DNA from: Mycobacterium colombiense
GTDB taxonomy: Bacteria > Actinomycetota > Actinomycetes > Mycobacteriales > Mycobacteriaceae
Direction of reading: 5' to 3'
Assembly (NCBI RefSeq): GCF_001953985.1
Contig: NZ_MBEI01000049.1
Span: 62,001 to 126,000, forward strand
Length of the DNA stretch: 64,000 nucleotides
The translations under genes and the position numbers were made by a program. Under the pieces are notes generated by a model, which was not told the origin of the DNA, searched no databases, and worked only from the letters and a program-made list of their open reading frames with translations. This document shows positions 1 through 11,473 of the stretch, one piece after another (position 1 is the stretch's first letter; every line of letters starts with the position of its first letter).

Positions 1-219
1 GTCCTGTGGTTGCTGGCCATTTCGAACGGCGACAACGCGACGGCCGGCCAGTGGGCCCCGCTGGTGCTGTTGGCCTCGGTGGTGCTGGGGATCGGCGCCG
101 CGCTGTGGGGCTTGCGGCAGCGCCGGCGCGGCAAGCAGGCCTGGGCGGTGTTCGGCTTCACCCTGCCGGTACTTCCGGTGATACTGACGCTGACCATCCT
201 CGTCGACGTCTACCTATAG
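1..219 (+). CDS. Small conserved membrane protein, 5'-truncated (Rv0463-like)
   Basis: The reading frame is open from the first base, so the true start lies left of the window; the TTG at 10 is internal. The visible 72 residues hold two hydrophobic stretches flanking a basic loop (QRRRRGKQ), which predicts a two-helix inner-membrane protein. Position next to the Rv0464c and ramB homologues matches M. tuberculosis Rv0463, a 97-residue membrane protein of unknown function. Its stop codon overlaps by 6 nt the stop of the convergent gene. Confidence 0.7.
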   Translation, partial: VLWLLAISNGDNATAGQWAPLVLLASVVLGIGAALWGLRQRRRGKQAWAVFGFTLPVLPVILTLTILVDVYL

Positions 220-779
220 CTGGCGCGGATGGTCCAGGGGGATGTCGAGCGCCGACATGGTCGCGGCAAGGCCGTCGTATTGGCTTGCGAGTAAACAGAA
301 TTCGATCAGCTGCCGCCGATCCAGGTGAGTCGCCAGCTGTCGCCAGGTGTCGGCGGTGACGGTCCGGTCTTTGACGAACTCGTCGGTGGCCGCCAGCAGC
401 GCCTGCTGACGCACGGTCAGGCGGGCATCGACCGGGTCCAGCTTCTCGGGCCACGCGAAAATGGCGGCCTGCAGGTCCGCGTCCAGCCCGGCCGCCCGCG
501 CCATCCGGCGGTGATGCTGCAGCTCGTACTCGCACCCGCGCAGATGCGCGACCCGCAGGATCACCAGTTCGGTGTCGATGGTGGGAAGCTTCCCGCGCAG
601 CAGCCGGCCCCCGTACGCCAGCCATGTCCAGAACAGCAACCGGCGCTGACCCAGCGTGGTGAACAGATGCATCTCCGGGGCGGCCACGGTGCGCGCGCCG
701 AGCTTCGCGATCACCCAATTGATCGGTCCCAGTTCGCGAAACCGCCCCGGCGGGATGCGTCCCTCCAGCGCCGGCGGGC

Positions 780-783
<4 letters not shown>
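214..783 (-). CDS. AhpD/carboxymuconolactone decarboxylase-fold protein (Rv0464c-like)
   Basis: This 189-residue protein carries a CMD/AhpD-type helical core with the segment RGCEYELQHH, which resembles the Cys-x-x-x-x-x-His active-site helix of alkylhydroperoxidase-like proteins; the usual second Cys is replaced by Glu. The GTG start at 783 is preferred over an upstream start because it overlaps the ramB stop as GTGA and gives the length of Rv0464c (190 residues). The overlap implies translational coupling to ramB. A peroxidase or thiol-redox role is inferred from the fold only; the substrate is unknown. Confidence 0.8.
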
Positions 784-2204
<1,421 letters not shown>

Positions 2205-2364
2205 TTCACCGAGATTACCGGCCATGTGAAGATCTGGTTCGCAGACTTGGCATCGCAGACGGCCGGGTCGAGCTTGGTGTCCGGCGCACCCCGTTGGCAT
2301 GATGCGACCCGGGCCTCAGGCCTTAGCCTGGGGTGACCACGAGGAGGAATCGGGGAGCGACGCC

Positions 2365-3162
2365 GTGAGCCTGGATAAACAACTGATGCCGGTGCCCGAC
2401 GGTCACCCTGACGTTTTCGATCGCCAGTGGCCGTTGCGGGTCGGCGACATCGACCACACGGGCCGGTTGCGGCTGGACGCGTCCGCGCGCCACATCCAGG
2501 ACATCGGCCAGGACCAGCTGCGCGAGATGGGCTTCGAGGAGACCCACCCGCTGTGGATCGTCCGGCGCACCATGCTCGACCTGATCCGGCCGATCGAGTT
2601 CAACGACATGCTGCGCCTGCGCAGATGGTGTTCGGGCACCTCGAACCGCTGGTGTGAGATGCGGGTTCGCATCGATGGGAAGCGCGGCGCGGGGCTCATC
2701 GAGTCCGAGGCCTTCTGGATCAACATCAACCGCGAGACCCAGATGCCCTCGCGCATCTCCGACGACTTCCTGGCCGGCCTGCGCAAGACGACCTCGGTGG
2801 ACCGGCTGCGCTGGAAGTCCTACCTGAAGCCGGCCAGCCGGGACGACGCGGTCGAGATCCACGAGTTTCCGGTCCGGGTCACCGACATCGACCTGTTCGA
2901 TCACATGAACAACTCGGTGTACTGGAGTGTGATCGAGGACTACCTGGCGTCGCACCCGGAGCTGATGAACCCGCCGCTGCGCATCACGATCGAGCACGAG
3001 GCGCCGGTGGCGCTGGGCGACAAGCTGGACATCATCTCGCACGTTCACCCGGCCGGATCCACCGACCAATTCGGCCCCGAGCTGGCCGATCGCACTGTTA
3101 CAACGCTCACATACGCCGTGGGCGACGAGGCGAAAGCCGTCGCCGCGATCTTTGCTCGCTAA
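2365..3162 (+). CDS. Acyl-ACP thioesterase family protein (Rv0466-like)
   Basis: 265 residues with two tandem hotdog domains typical of FatA/FatB-like acyl-ACP thioesterases. The first covers about residues 20-140 (RVGDIDHTGRLRLDA) and the second about 165-260 (VRVTDIDLFDHMNNSVYW). The DxxxHMNN segment matches the conserved hotdog acid-His-Asn arrangement. It probably hydrolyses an acyl thioester, releasing fatty acid; the chain-length preference is unknown. The GTG start matches the Rv0466 N-terminus and follows GA-rich sequence (GAGGAGGAA). It sits between ramB and icl1, in a fatty-acid/acetate utilisation neighbourhood. Confidence 0.88.
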   Translation: MSLDKQLMPVPDGHPDVFDRQWPLRVGDIDHTGRLRLDASARHIQDIGQDQLREMGFEETHPLWIVRRTMLDLIRPIEFNDMLRLRRWCSGTSNRWCEMRVRIDGKRGAGLIESEAFWININRETQMPSRISDDFLAGLRKTTSVDRLRWKSYLKPASRDDAVEIHEFPVRVTDIDLFDHMNNSVYWSVIEDYLASHPELMNPPLRITIEHEAPVALGDKLDIISHVHPAGSTDQFGPELADRTVTTLTYAVGDEAKAVAAIFAR

Positions 3163-3428
3163 ATCGGACAAGCGTCCCGTTAACCGCCGTTGACCTGCAC
3201 GTTTTTGTTACCGGCGGGTAGGTTCTGAAACGGTTAAGTGAGTTAGCAACTTAGCAAGATTCGCAAATTCGCGCGCTCGCGTTGCTTAAATTGGCAATTG
3301 AAACGGGTGGACCGGCCCATATGGCCTGTGTCATCTTCGAGTTAGCACACCAGTGAAGTTGAGCCGCTAGCTACCGCCGGTGAGGCGTCCAGCAACTCAG
3401 TAGTGAAGATCGTGAAGGAGCATGCCCA
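3163..3428 (+). promoter_or_regulatory. icl1 promoter region with candidate RamB operator
   Basis: This 266-bp gap ahead of icl1 is AT-richer than its surroundings. It holds clustered AGCAA/GCAAATT elements at about 3242-3271 (AGCAACTTAGCAAG, then TTCGCAAATTC), which resemble the GCAAA-containing half-sites known for RamB. A clear ribosome site (GAAGGAG) lies at 3413-3419, nine bases ahead of the ATG. The operator assignment is inference from motif and context. Confidence 0.5.
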
Positions 3429-4715
3429 ATGTCTGTCGTTGGCACCCCCAAGAGCGCCGAACAGATCCAGAAGGACTGGGACACCAACCCGCGTTGGAAG
3501 GATGTGACCCGGACCTACACCGCCAAGGACGTCGTCGCCCTGCAGGGCACCGTCGTCGAGGAGGCCACCCTGGCCCGTCGCGGCGCCGAGGTGCTGTGGG
3601 AGCAGCTCCACGACCTGGAGTACATCAACGCGCTCGGCGCCCTGACCGGCAACATGGCCGTGCAGCAGGTGCGCGCCGGCCTGAAGGCCATCTACCTGTC
3701 CGGTTGGCAGGTCGCCGGTGACGCCAACCTGTCCGGCCACACCTACCCCGACCAGAGCCTGTACCCGGCCAACTCGGTGCCGCAGGTGGTGCGCCGGATC
3801 AACAACGCGCTGCTGCGCGCCGACGAGATCGCCGCGGTCGAAGGTGACACCTCGGTGAAGAACTGGCTGGCGCCGATCGTCGCCGACGGTGAGGCCGGCT
3901 TTGGTGGTGCGCTCAACGTGTACGAGCTGCAGAAGGCCATGATCGCCGCCGGTGTGGCGGGATCGCACTGGGAGGACCAGCTGGCCTCGGAGAAGAAGTG
4001 TGGCCACCTGGGTGGCAAGGTGCTGATCCCGACCCAGCAGCACATCCGCACCCTGACCTCGGCCCGCCTGGCCGCCGACGTGTGCGACGTGCCGACCGTC
4101 GTCATCGCCCGGACCGACGCCGAGGCCGCCACGCTGATCACCTCCGACGTCGACGAGCGCGACCAGCCGTTCATCACCGGTGAGCGCACCAAGGAGGGCT
4201 TCTACCGGGTCCGCAACGGCCTGGAGCCCTGCATCGCCCGGGCCAAGGCCTACGCGCCGTTCTCCGACCTGATCTGGATGGAGACCGGTACTCCGGACCT
4301 CGAGCTCGCCGCCAAGTTCGCCGAGGGCGTCAAGTCCGAGTTCCCGGACCAGATGCTGGCCTACAACTGCTCGCCGTCGTTCAACTGGCGCAAGCACCTG
4401 GACGACTCCACCATCGCGAAGTTCCAAAAGGAGCTCGCGGCAATGGGATTCAAGTTCCAGTTCATCACGCTGGCTGGCTTCCACGCCCTGAACTACTCGA
4501 TGTTCGATCTGGCCTACGGCTACGCCCGCAACCAGATGACCGCTTACGTCGAGCTGCAGGAGCGCGAGTTCGCCGCCGAGGAGCGTGGCTACACCGCCAC
4601 GAAGCACCAGCGCGAGGTGGGCGCCGGTTACTTCGACCGCATCGCCACCACGGTGGACCCGACCTCGTCGACCACCGCGCTGACCGGCTCGACCGAAGAG
4701 GGCCAGTTTCACTGA
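3429..4715 (+). CDS. icl1: Isocitrate lyase 1
   Basis: 428 residues, identical in length to M. tuberculosis Icl1. It cleaves isocitrate to succinate and glyoxylate in the glyoxylate shunt and also acts as methylisocitrate lyase in propionate metabolism. The catalytic signature KKCGH is at residues 189-193 with Cys191 as the active-site nucleophile. The ATG is preceded by a good Shine-Dalgarno. It is cytosolic, and needed for growth on fatty acids and acetate. Regulation by the nearby RamB is expected from the family. Confidence 0.98.
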   Translation: MSVVGTPKSAEQIQKDWDTNPRWKDVTRTYTAKDVVALQGTVVEEATLARRGAEVLWEQLHDLEYINALGALTGNMAVQQVRAGLKAIYLSGWQVAGDANLSGHTYPDQSLYPANSVPQVVRRINNALLRADEIAAVEGDTSVKNWLAPIVADGEAGFGGALNVYELQKAMIAAGVAGSHWEDQLASEKKCGHLGGKVLIPTQQHIRTLTSARLAADVCDVPTVVIARTDAEAATLITSDVDERDQPFITGERTKEGFYRVRNGLEPCIARAKAYAPFSDLIWMETGTPDLELAAKFAEGVKSEFPDQMLAYNCSPSFNWRKHLDDSTIAKFQKELAAMGFKFQFITLAGFHALNYSMFDLAYGYARNQMTAYVELQEREFAAEERGYTATKHQREVGAGYFDRIATTVDPTSSTTALTGSTEEGQFH

Positions 4716-4768
4716 GGACGAGTGAGTGCGCGGCGCACGCCGCGGCCTGAAAATGAGATGAAGTAGCG

Positions 4769-4802
4769 TAGGCCCCGCCCAGCTAAACCTGGGCGGGGCC
4801 TA
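4769..4802 (+). terminator. Perfect 14-bp GC-rich hairpin after icl1
   Basis: TAGGCCCCGCCCAG (4769-4782) is the exact reverse complement of CTGGGCGGGGCCTA (4789-4802), with a 6-nt loop. There is no U-tract, which is common for mycobacterial terminators. It separates icl1 from fadB2. Confidence 0.75.
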
Positions 4803-4839
4803 TTGCGGTGCAAGACGATACGACACCGGAGAGAAATCA

Positions 4840-5703
4840 GTGAGTGACGCAGCGATCCAGCGGGTAGGAGTCGTGGGGGCCGGCCAGATGGGGTCCGGCA
4901 TCGCCGAGGTCTCGGTCCGCGCCGGGGTCGACGTGACCGTGTTCGAGACCACCGAGGCCCTCATCACGGCCGGGCGCAACCGCATCGTGAAGTCGCTGGA
5001 GCGCGGCGTCAGCGCAGGCAAGGTGACCGAGCGGGAACGCGACCGGGCGCTGAGCAAGCTCACCTTCACCACCGACCTGAAGGACCTCGCCGACCGCCAA
5101 CTGGTCATCGAGGCGATCATCGAAGACGACGCCGTCAAGGCGCAGGTCTTCGCCGAACTCGACCGGGTCATCACCGACCCGGACGCGGTCCTGGCGTCCA
5201 ACACCTCCAGCATCCCGATCATGAAGATCGCCGCGGCCACCAAGAACCCGCAACGCGTGCTGGGTCTGCACTTCTTCAACCCCGTGCCGGTGCTGCCGTT
5301 GGTCGAGCTGGTCAGCACGCTGGTCACCGACGATGCCGCCGCCGCGCGCACCGAGGAATTCGCGAGCGCCGTGCTGGGCAAGCAGGTCGTGCGCTGCTCC
5401 GACCGGTCCGGCTTCGTGGTGAACGCGCTGCTGGTGCCCTACCTGCTGTCGGCGATCCGCATGGTGGAAGCCGGTTTCGCCACCGTCGAGGACGTCGACA
5501 AGGCCGTGGTGGCCGGGCTGTCGCACCCGATGGGCCCGCTGCGGCTGTCCGACCTGGTCGGTCTGGACACCTTGAAGCTGATCGCGGACAAGATGTTCGA
5601 GGAGTTCAAGGAACCGCAGTACGGCCCGCCGCCGCTACTGCTGCGCATGGTGGAGGCCGGCCGGCTGGGCAAGAAGACGGGCCAGGGCTTTTATACCTAC
5701 TGA
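4840..5703 (+). CDS. fadB2: 3-hydroxybutyryl-CoA dehydrogenase FadB2
   Basis: 287 residues. The N-terminal Rossmann fold shows VVGAGQMGSG (GxGxxG at 13-18) for NAD(P). Catalytic elements of the 3-hydroxyacyl-CoA dehydrogenase family follow: Ser in SNTSS, His in GLHFFNPVPVLPLVE, and Asn in GFVVNALL. It interconverts acetoacetyl-CoA and 3-hydroxybutyryl-CoA in the cytosol. The GTG start follows GGAGAGAA. The gene lies between icl1 and umaA, consistent with a role in fatty-acid carbon flow. Confidence 0.95.
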   Translation: MSDAAIQRVGVVGAGQMGSGIAEVSVRAGVDVTVFETTEALITAGRNRIVKSLERGVSAGKVTERERDRALSKLTFTTDLKDLADRQLVIEAIIEDDAVKAQVFAELDRVITDPDAVLASNTSSIPIMKIAAATKNPQRVLGLHFFNPVPVLPLVELVSTLVTDDAAAARTEEFASAVLGKQVVRCSDRSGFVVNALLVPYLLSAIRMVEAGFATVEDVDKAVVAGLSHPMGPLRLSDLVGLDTLKLIADKMFEEFKEPQYGPPPLLLRMVEAGRLGKKTGQGFYTY

Positions 5704-5708
5704 GTAAC

Positions 5709-6660
<952 letters not shown>

Positions 6661-6671
6661 GCCAGATCAAT

Positions 6672-6703
6672 TCAGCCCCGAACGGTGATCCGTTCGGGGC
6701 TGA
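6672..6703. terminator. Bidirectional hairpin between umaA and pcaA
   Basis: TCAGCCCCGAACG (6672-6684) and CGTTCGGGGCTGA (6691-6703) form a perfect 13-bp stem with a 6-nt loop, followed by TTGTTTT on the plus strand. It lies between convergent genes and can serve both. Confidence 0.8.
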
Positions 6704-6721
6704 TTGTTTTCAGCGAGCCGG

Positions 6722-7585
6722 TTACTTCTCCAGCGTGAATTGATTGACGTCGGTGTAGCCCTCGCGGAACAGTTTCGCGCAGCCGGTGAGGTACTTCATG
6801 TAGCGGTCGTAGACCGCTTGGGACTGAATGGCCAGGGCCTGTTCGCGATTCGCTTCGAGTGCCTCGGCCCACAGGTCCAGTGTCCTGGCGTAGTGCAGCT
6901 GCAGCGACTGAACGCGGGTCAACTCGAAGCCCGCCGTGACCCCGTACTCACCGACGGTCTGGGGCGTCGGCAGCCAGCCGCCGGGGAAAATCTCGGACAG
7001 GATGAATTGCGAGAACTGGACGATCTCATGGGTCAGCGTCATGCCCTTGGCCCGGGCGTCCTTGAACGAGGGCCGAACGATGGTGTGCAGCAACATGACT
7101 CCGCCGGGCGGCAGCGCGTTATAGGCCATCTTGAAGAAGCGGCCGTAGCGCTGGCGGCCGAAGTGCTCGAACGCGCCGATCGACACGATGCGGTCCACCG
7201 GCTCGTGGAATTTCTCCCAGCCTTCCAGCAGCACCCGCCTGGTGCGGGTGGTGTCCATCTGGTCGAAGGACTGCTGCACGTGTTCGGCCTGGTTCTCCGA
7301 CAGCGTCAGCCCGACGACGTTGACGTCGTATTTCTCGATGGCGCGCCGCAGGGTGGCTCCCCAGCCGCAACCGATGTCCAGCAGCGTCATCCCGGGCTCG
7401 AGCTTCAGCTTTCCCAGCGCCAGGTCGATCTTGGCGATCTGCGCCTGCTCGAGCGTCATCTCGTCACGCTCGAAGTAGGCGCAGCTGTAAGTCTGGGTGG
7501 GATCCAAGAACAGCCGGAAGAAGTCGTCGGACAAGTCGTAATGGGCTTGCACATTTCCGAAGTACGGCGTGAGCTGCACAGCCAT
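6722..7585 (-). CDS. pcaA: Cyclopropane mycolic acid synthase PcaA
   Basis: 287 residues, matching Rv0470c PcaA in length and closely in sequence (MAVQLTPYFGNVQAHYDLSD start). The SAM motif LLDIGCGWG is at residues 68-76. PcaA makes the proximal cis-cyclopropane of alpha-mycolates and is needed for cording and persistence in M. tuberculosis. The open frame extends 27 codons upstream, but the internal ATG at 7585 aligns with the known start. It is transcribed convergently with its paralogue umaA. Confidence 0.94.
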   Translation of the reverse strand: MAVQLTPYFGNVQAHYDLSDDFFRLFLDPTQTYSCAYFERDEMTLEQAQIAKIDLALGKLKLEPGMTLLDIGCGWGATLRRAIEKYDVNVVGLTLSENQAEHVQQSFDQMDTTRTRRVLLEGWEKFHEPVDRIVSIGAFEHFGRQRYGRFFKMAYNALPPGGVMLLHTIVRPSFKDARAKGMTLTHEIVQFSQFILSEIFPGGWLPTPQTVGEYGVTAGFELTRVQSLQLHYARTLDLWAEALEANREQALAIQSQAVYDRYMKYLTGCAKLFREGYTDVNQFTLEK

Positions 7586-7760
7586 GTCGACAAGAGCCTT
7601 CCTATATGCGGGGGACACGCGTAAACGGCCGAACGGCGACCCCGCGATATCCCCCGATACCCCCAAGGATGCTAGCCGCTGTCACGGACCGAGTCGCCCT
7701 CCTGAGGCGCGTCCCACACTCACACGGGCCGGGCGTAGTCCCCGAAACCGGCGGTGCCTT

Positions 7761-8480
7761 TTAGGCTCCGAAGCCGTCCTGACGCTCGCGGGGCGGCACG
7801 ATCGGTGGAGGGTGAGGCTCCCCGCGGAATTTTTCCAGCGACCCGCCGACCTCGACGATGCCCTTGAGGGCATTCCAGCTCAGCATGGTCAGGTAGTCGA
7901 TTAATTCATCGCGACTCATTCGCGGGTACGACATCCAGGAGTGGGTGGCCAGCTGGACGCCTCCGACGATCAAGTACGCCCACGGTTCCGCGCCACCGGT
8001 GTCCATTCCGGCGTGTTGCATGCGTCGGCGCATCAGCACCGCGAGCATGCGCGCGATGATCCGCTCGGAGTCGGCGATGACTTTGCTTTTGCTGGCCGAG
8101 CTGTTGGACATCACGAACCGGTATGGCTCGGGCTCGTTCGCGACGGTCTCGACGTACACGCGGATGACTTCGCGGGTCAGGTCGAAGCCGTCGAGGTTAG
8201 AGGTGAGCGCCCCGGCCATATTGGGAATCAGGGTGGTTTGGGTGAACCGCATCATCACGGCCGTCGTCAGGTCGTTCTTGTCGACGAAATAGCGGTACAG
8301 CACCGTCTTGGAGACACCGATCTCGGCCGCGATTTCGTCCATGCTCAACGCGCCACCCAATCGGCGAATCGCGTCGATCGTGCCGTCGACCAACTCGTTA
8401 CGACGCTCCACTTTGTGTTGATGCCAGCGCCGCTTGCGCCCGTCCATTTTGACGCTCACAGCCGTGATTTGCTCTGCCAC
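7761..8480 (-). CDS. madR: TetR-family repressor, MadR-like (Rv0472c)
   Basis: 239 residues. The N-terminal TetR helix-turn-helix is at about residues 40-70 (ALSMDEIAAEIGVSKTVLYR), followed by a helical ligand-binding domain. The M. tuberculosis orthologue Rv0472c has been described as MadR, an acyl-CoA-responsive repressor of the mycolate desaturase genes desA1/desA2. The GTG start gives MAEQ, as in the orthologue. Location beside pcaA fits lipid regulation. The 175 bp between this gene and pcaA hold nothing I recognise; Rv0470A/Rv0471c are absent. Confidence 0.85.
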   Translation of the reverse strand: MAEQITAVSVKMDGRKRRWHQHKVERRNELVDGTIDAIRRLGGALSMDEIAAEIGVSKTVLYRYFVDKNDLTTAVMMRFTQTTLIPNMAGALTSNLDGFDLTREVIRVYVETVANEPEPYRFVMSNSSASKSKVIADSERIIARMLAVLMRRRMQHAGMDTGGAEPWAYLIVGGVQLATHSWMSYPRMSRDELIDYLTMLSWNALKGIVEVGGSLEKFRGEPHPPPIVPPRERQDGFGA

Positions 8481-8614
8481 AGTCGCCGATTTCCCATTCC
8501 CTAGACGCCCTTGATCTTACGGCGTGAGGGGGTCGGTTTCCTGCCCTGGCCGGGCGTGGGTGAGACGTCGCGAACAGTGTCGTCACACCAATTCGCGGGA
8601 AGATACATGATGGA

Positions 8615-9994
8615 GTGGTGGCACATCGAGCCTCGGTGAGAGGCGAAGCGGCGGGCCCGCCGGGGGCGAGGCCCGATTCGGCGACGCCGACGACCGGCGC
8701 CCGACCCGCTCGCGCGTCTTTCGCCGAATCATTCGCCGGTGCCGATCCCGAGGCCGATGCGCAGCGCCGGGTGGCGTTGCGCCGAATGAAAATGGTGGCG
8801 CTGAGTTTTCTGATCGGTGCCACCGGCGTGTTCCTCGCCTGCCGGTGGGCCCAGGCGCATGCCAGCCTGGGGGCCTGGGTGGGATATGTCGGCGCGGCCG
8901 CCGAGGCCGGGATGGTCGGCGCCCTGGCGGACTGGTTCGCCGTGACCGCGCTCTTCCGGCACCCGCTGGGCATTCCCATCCCGCACACCGCGATCATCAA
9001 GCGCAAGAAAGACCAGCTGGGCGAGGGCCTGGGTACGTTCGTCCGGGAGAATTTCCTGTCGGCGGAGGTCGTCGAAACCAAGCTGCGCGACGCCCAGGTG
9101 TCCGGCCGGCTCGGCAAGTGGCTGTCCGAGGCCGTCCATGCCGAGCGGGTGGCGAGCGAGACGGCCACGGTACTGCGGGTGCTGGTCGAACTCCTGCGCG
9201 AGGACGTCCAACAGGTGATCGACCGGATGATCGTGCGCCGGATCGCCGAACCGCAGTGGGGCCCGCCGGTCGGGCGGGTGCTGGCCACCCTGCTGGCCGA
9301 GCACCGGCAGGAGGCGCTGATCCAATTGCTGGCCGACCGGGCGTTTCAATGGTCGCTGAAGGCCGGCGAGGTCATTCAGCGGGTGGTCGAGCGTGACTCA
9401 CCGACCTGGTCGCCGCGCTTCGTCGACCATCTGGTCGGCGACCGCATCCACCGCGAGCTGATGGACTTCACCGACAAGGTGCGCCGCAATCCGGACCACG
9501 AACTGCGCCGGTCGGCCACCCGCTTCCTGTTCGACTTCGCCGACGACCTGCAGCACGACCCGGACACCATTGCTCGTGCCGACGCGATCAAGGAGCAGCT
9601 GATGGCGCGCGACGAGATCGCCAACGCCGCGGCGACGGCGTGGAAGACGCTGAAGCGGCTGGTGCTCGAGGGCGTGGACGATCCGTCCAGCGCCCTGCGC
9701 ACCCGGATCGCCGACACCGTCGTCCGGATCGGGGAATCGCTGCGCGACGACGCCGACCTGCGGGACAAGGTCGACAACTGGCTGGTCCGGGCGGCCCAGC
9801 ACCTGGTCTCGCAATATGGGGTGGAGATCACAGCGATCATCACCGACACGATCGAGCGCTGGGACGCCGAGGAGGCCAGCCGGCGCATCGAGTTGCACGT
9901 GGGCCGTGACCTGCAATTTATCCGGATCAACGGGACCGTGGTCGGTTCGCTGGCGGGCCTGGTGATCTACGCCGTCGCGCAGTTGCTGGTCTAG
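8615..9994 (+). CDS. DUF445 membrane-associated protein (Rv0473-like)
   Basis: 459 residues. A transmembrane helix at about residues 66-84 (ALSFLIGATGVFLACRW) is followed by the DUF445 signature (GYVGAAAEAGMVGALADWFAV, HPLGIPIPHTAI). The long C-terminal part is amphipathic and charged. A second hydrophobic segment ends the protein (VVGSLAGLVIYAVAQLLV). Function is unknown. It is divergent from the TetR gene; the 134 bp between them probably hold both promoters. Confidence 0.82.
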   Translation: MVAHRASVRGEAAGPPGARPDSATPTTGARPARASFAESFAGADPEADAQRRVALRRMKMVALSFLIGATGVFLACRWAQAHASLGAWVGYVGAAAEAGMVGALADWFAVTALFRHPLGIPIPHTAIIKRKKDQLGEGLGTFVRENFLSAEVVETKLRDAQVSGRLGKWLSEAVHAERVASETATVLRVLVELLREDVQQVIDRMIVRRIAEPQWGPPVGRVLATLLAEHRQEALIQLLADRAFQWSLKAGEVIQRVVERDSPTWSPRFVDHLVGDRIHRELMDFTDKVRRNPDHELRRSATRFLFDFADDLQHDPDTIARADAIKEQLMARDEIANAAATAWKTLKRLVLEGVDDPSSALRTRIADTVVRIGESLRDDADLRDKVDNWLVRAAQHLVSQYGVEITAIITDTIERWDAEEASRRIELHVGRDLQFIRINGTVVGSLAGLVIYAVAQLLV

Positions 9995-10013
9995 CGCATT
10001 TCTAGCAGTGCTA

Positions 10014-10041
10014 ACAAGTGCTTGCAATAGCAAGCACTTGT
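10014..10041. promoter_or_regulatory. 28-bp palindrome upstream of the XRE regulator
   Basis: ACAAGTGCTTGC (10014-10025), spacer AATA, GCAAGCACTTGT (10030-10041): a perfect 12-bp inverted repeat. It is 46 bp ahead of the XRE gene start, where an autoregulatory operator would sit. It could alternatively terminate the upstream DUF445 gene. Confidence 0.65.
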
Positions 10042-10087
10042 AGTAGTCTGGGCGCGTCCAGATCAGCCGCCCGACCAGGAGCACGCG

Positions 10088-10504
10088 ATGACGCCCGAGG
10101 AGAAGCTCTCCGCCAAGGTGTCCAACGCTGCCTCCGAAGTGGCCTCTGACATCGGCAGTTTCATCCGTAGCCAGCGTGAACTCGCGCAGGTGTCGGTGCG
10201 CCAACTCGCCGAAAAGTCCGGGGTCAGCAATCCATATCTGAGCCAGGTGGAGCGTGGATTGCGTAAGCCCTCCGCCGATGTCTTGAACCAGATCGCGAAG
10301 GCCCTCCGGGTCTCCGCCGAGGTTCTCTATGTGCGCGCTGGGATTCTCGAGCCCAGTGACAAGAGTCAGGTGCGGGACGCCATCGTCACCGACACTGCGA
10401 TCACCGAGCGCCAAAAGCAAATTCTGCTCGACATCTACACATCGTTCACCCAGCAAAACGAATCGATCCAAGAGGAGTGTCCGACCGAATCCGACAGCGA
10501 GTGA
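10088..10504 (+). CDS. XRE-family transcriptional regulator (Rv0474-like)
   Basis: 138 residues. A Cro/CI helix-turn-helix spans about residues 22-80 (VRQLAEKSGVSNPYLSQVE, then LRKPSADVLNQIAKAL). A short, charged C-terminal tail follows. The M. tuberculosis orthologue Rv0474 has been reported as a copper-responsive repressor. The ATG lies 7 nt after CCAGGAG. A perfect palindrome upstream suggests dimeric autoregulation. Confidence 0.88.
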   Translation: MTPEEKLSAKVSNAASEVASDIGSFIRSQRELAQVSVRQLAEKSGVSNPYLSQVERGLRKPSADVLNQIAKALRVSAEVLYVRAGILEPSDKSQVRDAIVTDTAITERQKQILLDIYTSFTQQNESIQEECPTESDSE

Positions 10505-10780
10505 TCGGCCCGTTTTTTTCCGGCACCGTAGCCATCTGTGCTGGGAGTTTGCGCCACGAAGCGGGCTTCCCACCTCGCGATTGCGAGTTGGTGATGTATA
10601 GACGACCGGCCGTCGCGGTTACCCAACGGGGAGGAGCCACCGGTTCCGGCTGAACTGCTGAACGAACCGCCCCGGCACTGGCGGCCCCAGTTGCGAAGGA
10701 GACGTTTGCACCTAACTTCTCGACCAGACAGCTAATAACACCGAGTAACACCGATAGCGAAAGCAATGAAAGGAAAGACC
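10505..10780 (+). promoter_or_regulatory. Intergenic region before hbhA
   Basis: 276 bp with no coding sequence I can support. It contains a T7 run at 10514-10520 just after the XRE gene, a small hairpin (CACCTCGC, GATT, GCGAG..GGTG, 10571-10593) and AT-rich promoter-like stretches (GTATAGAC near 10597; CTAATAACACC near 10732). The hbhA ribosome site AAAGGAAAG lies just ahead of the ATG. Confidence 0.4.
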
Positions 10781-11386
10781 ATGGCGGAAAACACGAACAT
10801 CGAAGACTTGCGGGCCCCGCTGCTCGCGGCGCTGGGCGCGGCCGACTTGGCCCTGGCCACCGTCAACGACCTGATCGCCGGCCTGCGCGAGCGCGCCGAG
10901 GAGACCCGCGCCGAGACCCGCGGCCGGGTGCAGGAACGCCGCGCTCGCCTGACCAAGCTCCAGGAGGACCTGCCCGAGCAGTTCACCGAGCTGCGCGACA
11001 AGTTCACCACCGAGGAGCTGCGCCGGGCGGCCGAGGGCTACCTGGAGGCCGCGACCAGCCGGTACAACGAGCTCGTCGAGCGCGGCGAGGCTGCCCTGCA
11101 GCGGCTGCGTAACCAGACCGCGTTCGAGGACGCGTCCGCGCGCGCCGAGGGCTACGTCGACCAGGCCGTCGAGCTGACGCAGGAAGCTTTGGGCACCGTC
11201 GCGTCGCAGACCCGCGCGGTCGGCGAGCGCGCCGCCAAGCTCGTCGGCATCGAACTGCCCGGCAAGACCGAAGTGACCACCAAGAAGGCCCAGAAGGCCG
11301 TCGCCAAGAAGGCCCCCGCCAAGAAGGCTCCGGCCAAGAAGGCTCCGGCTAAAAAGGCTCCGGCCAAGAAGGTCACCCAGAAGTAA
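10781..11386 (+). CDS. hbhA: Heparin-binding hemagglutinin HbhA
   Basis: 201 residues. The long N-terminal coiled coil (about residues 20-160, heptads rich in Ala, Glu and Arg) mediates oligomerisation. The C-terminal lysine-rich tail, built from KKAPA units, binds sulfated glycans and is methylated in known HbhA proteins. HbhA is a surface adhesin for epithelial cells and also associates with lipid inclusions. The ATG at 10781 ([10 protein letters not shown]) aligns with the known start and has a good ribosome site; the frame opens 5 codons earlier. The tail has an N-terminal [15 protein letters not shown] spacer. Confidence 0.96.
   Translation: MAENTNIEDLRAPLLAALGAADLALATVNDLIAGLRERAEETRAETRGRVQERRARLTKLQEDLPEQFTELRDKFTTEELRRAAEGYLEAATSRYNELVERGEAALQRLRNQTAFEDASARAEGYVDQAVELTQEALGTVASQTRAVGERAAKLVGIELPGKTEVTTKKAQKAVAKKAPAKKAPAKKAPAKKAPAKKVTQK
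11303..11377 (+). repeat. Five tandem 15-bp units encoding the HbhA lysine-rich tail
   Basis: Consecutive 15-bp units of the form GCCAAGAAGGCNCCN start at 11303, 11318, 11333, 11348 and 11363, encoding AKKAP-type repeats (the last degenerates to AKKVT). Such units vary in number between mycobacteria and can expand or contract by slippage. Confidence 0.85.
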
Positions 11387-11406
11387 GCATCACCCAGCAC
11401 GACGTT

Positions 11407-11440
11407 CGGCTCCGAGTCGCCTTCGGGTGGCTCGGAGTCG
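11407..11440 (+). terminator. Hairpin terminator after hbhA
   Basis: CGGCTCCGAGTCGCC (11407-11421), loop TTCG, GGTGGCTCGGAGTCG (11426-11440): a 15-bp stem with three G-U pairs and a stable UUCG tetraloop, followed by ACGTTTT. Confidence 0.75.
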
Positions 11441-11473
11441 ACGTTTTGGAGGGTGCCCGCATACCCTTAAGGC

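Noticed and set aside
3342..4712. 456-codon open frame antisense to icl1
   Set aside because: It is a GC-rich third-position shadow of a certain gene, with no ribosome site and no family features.
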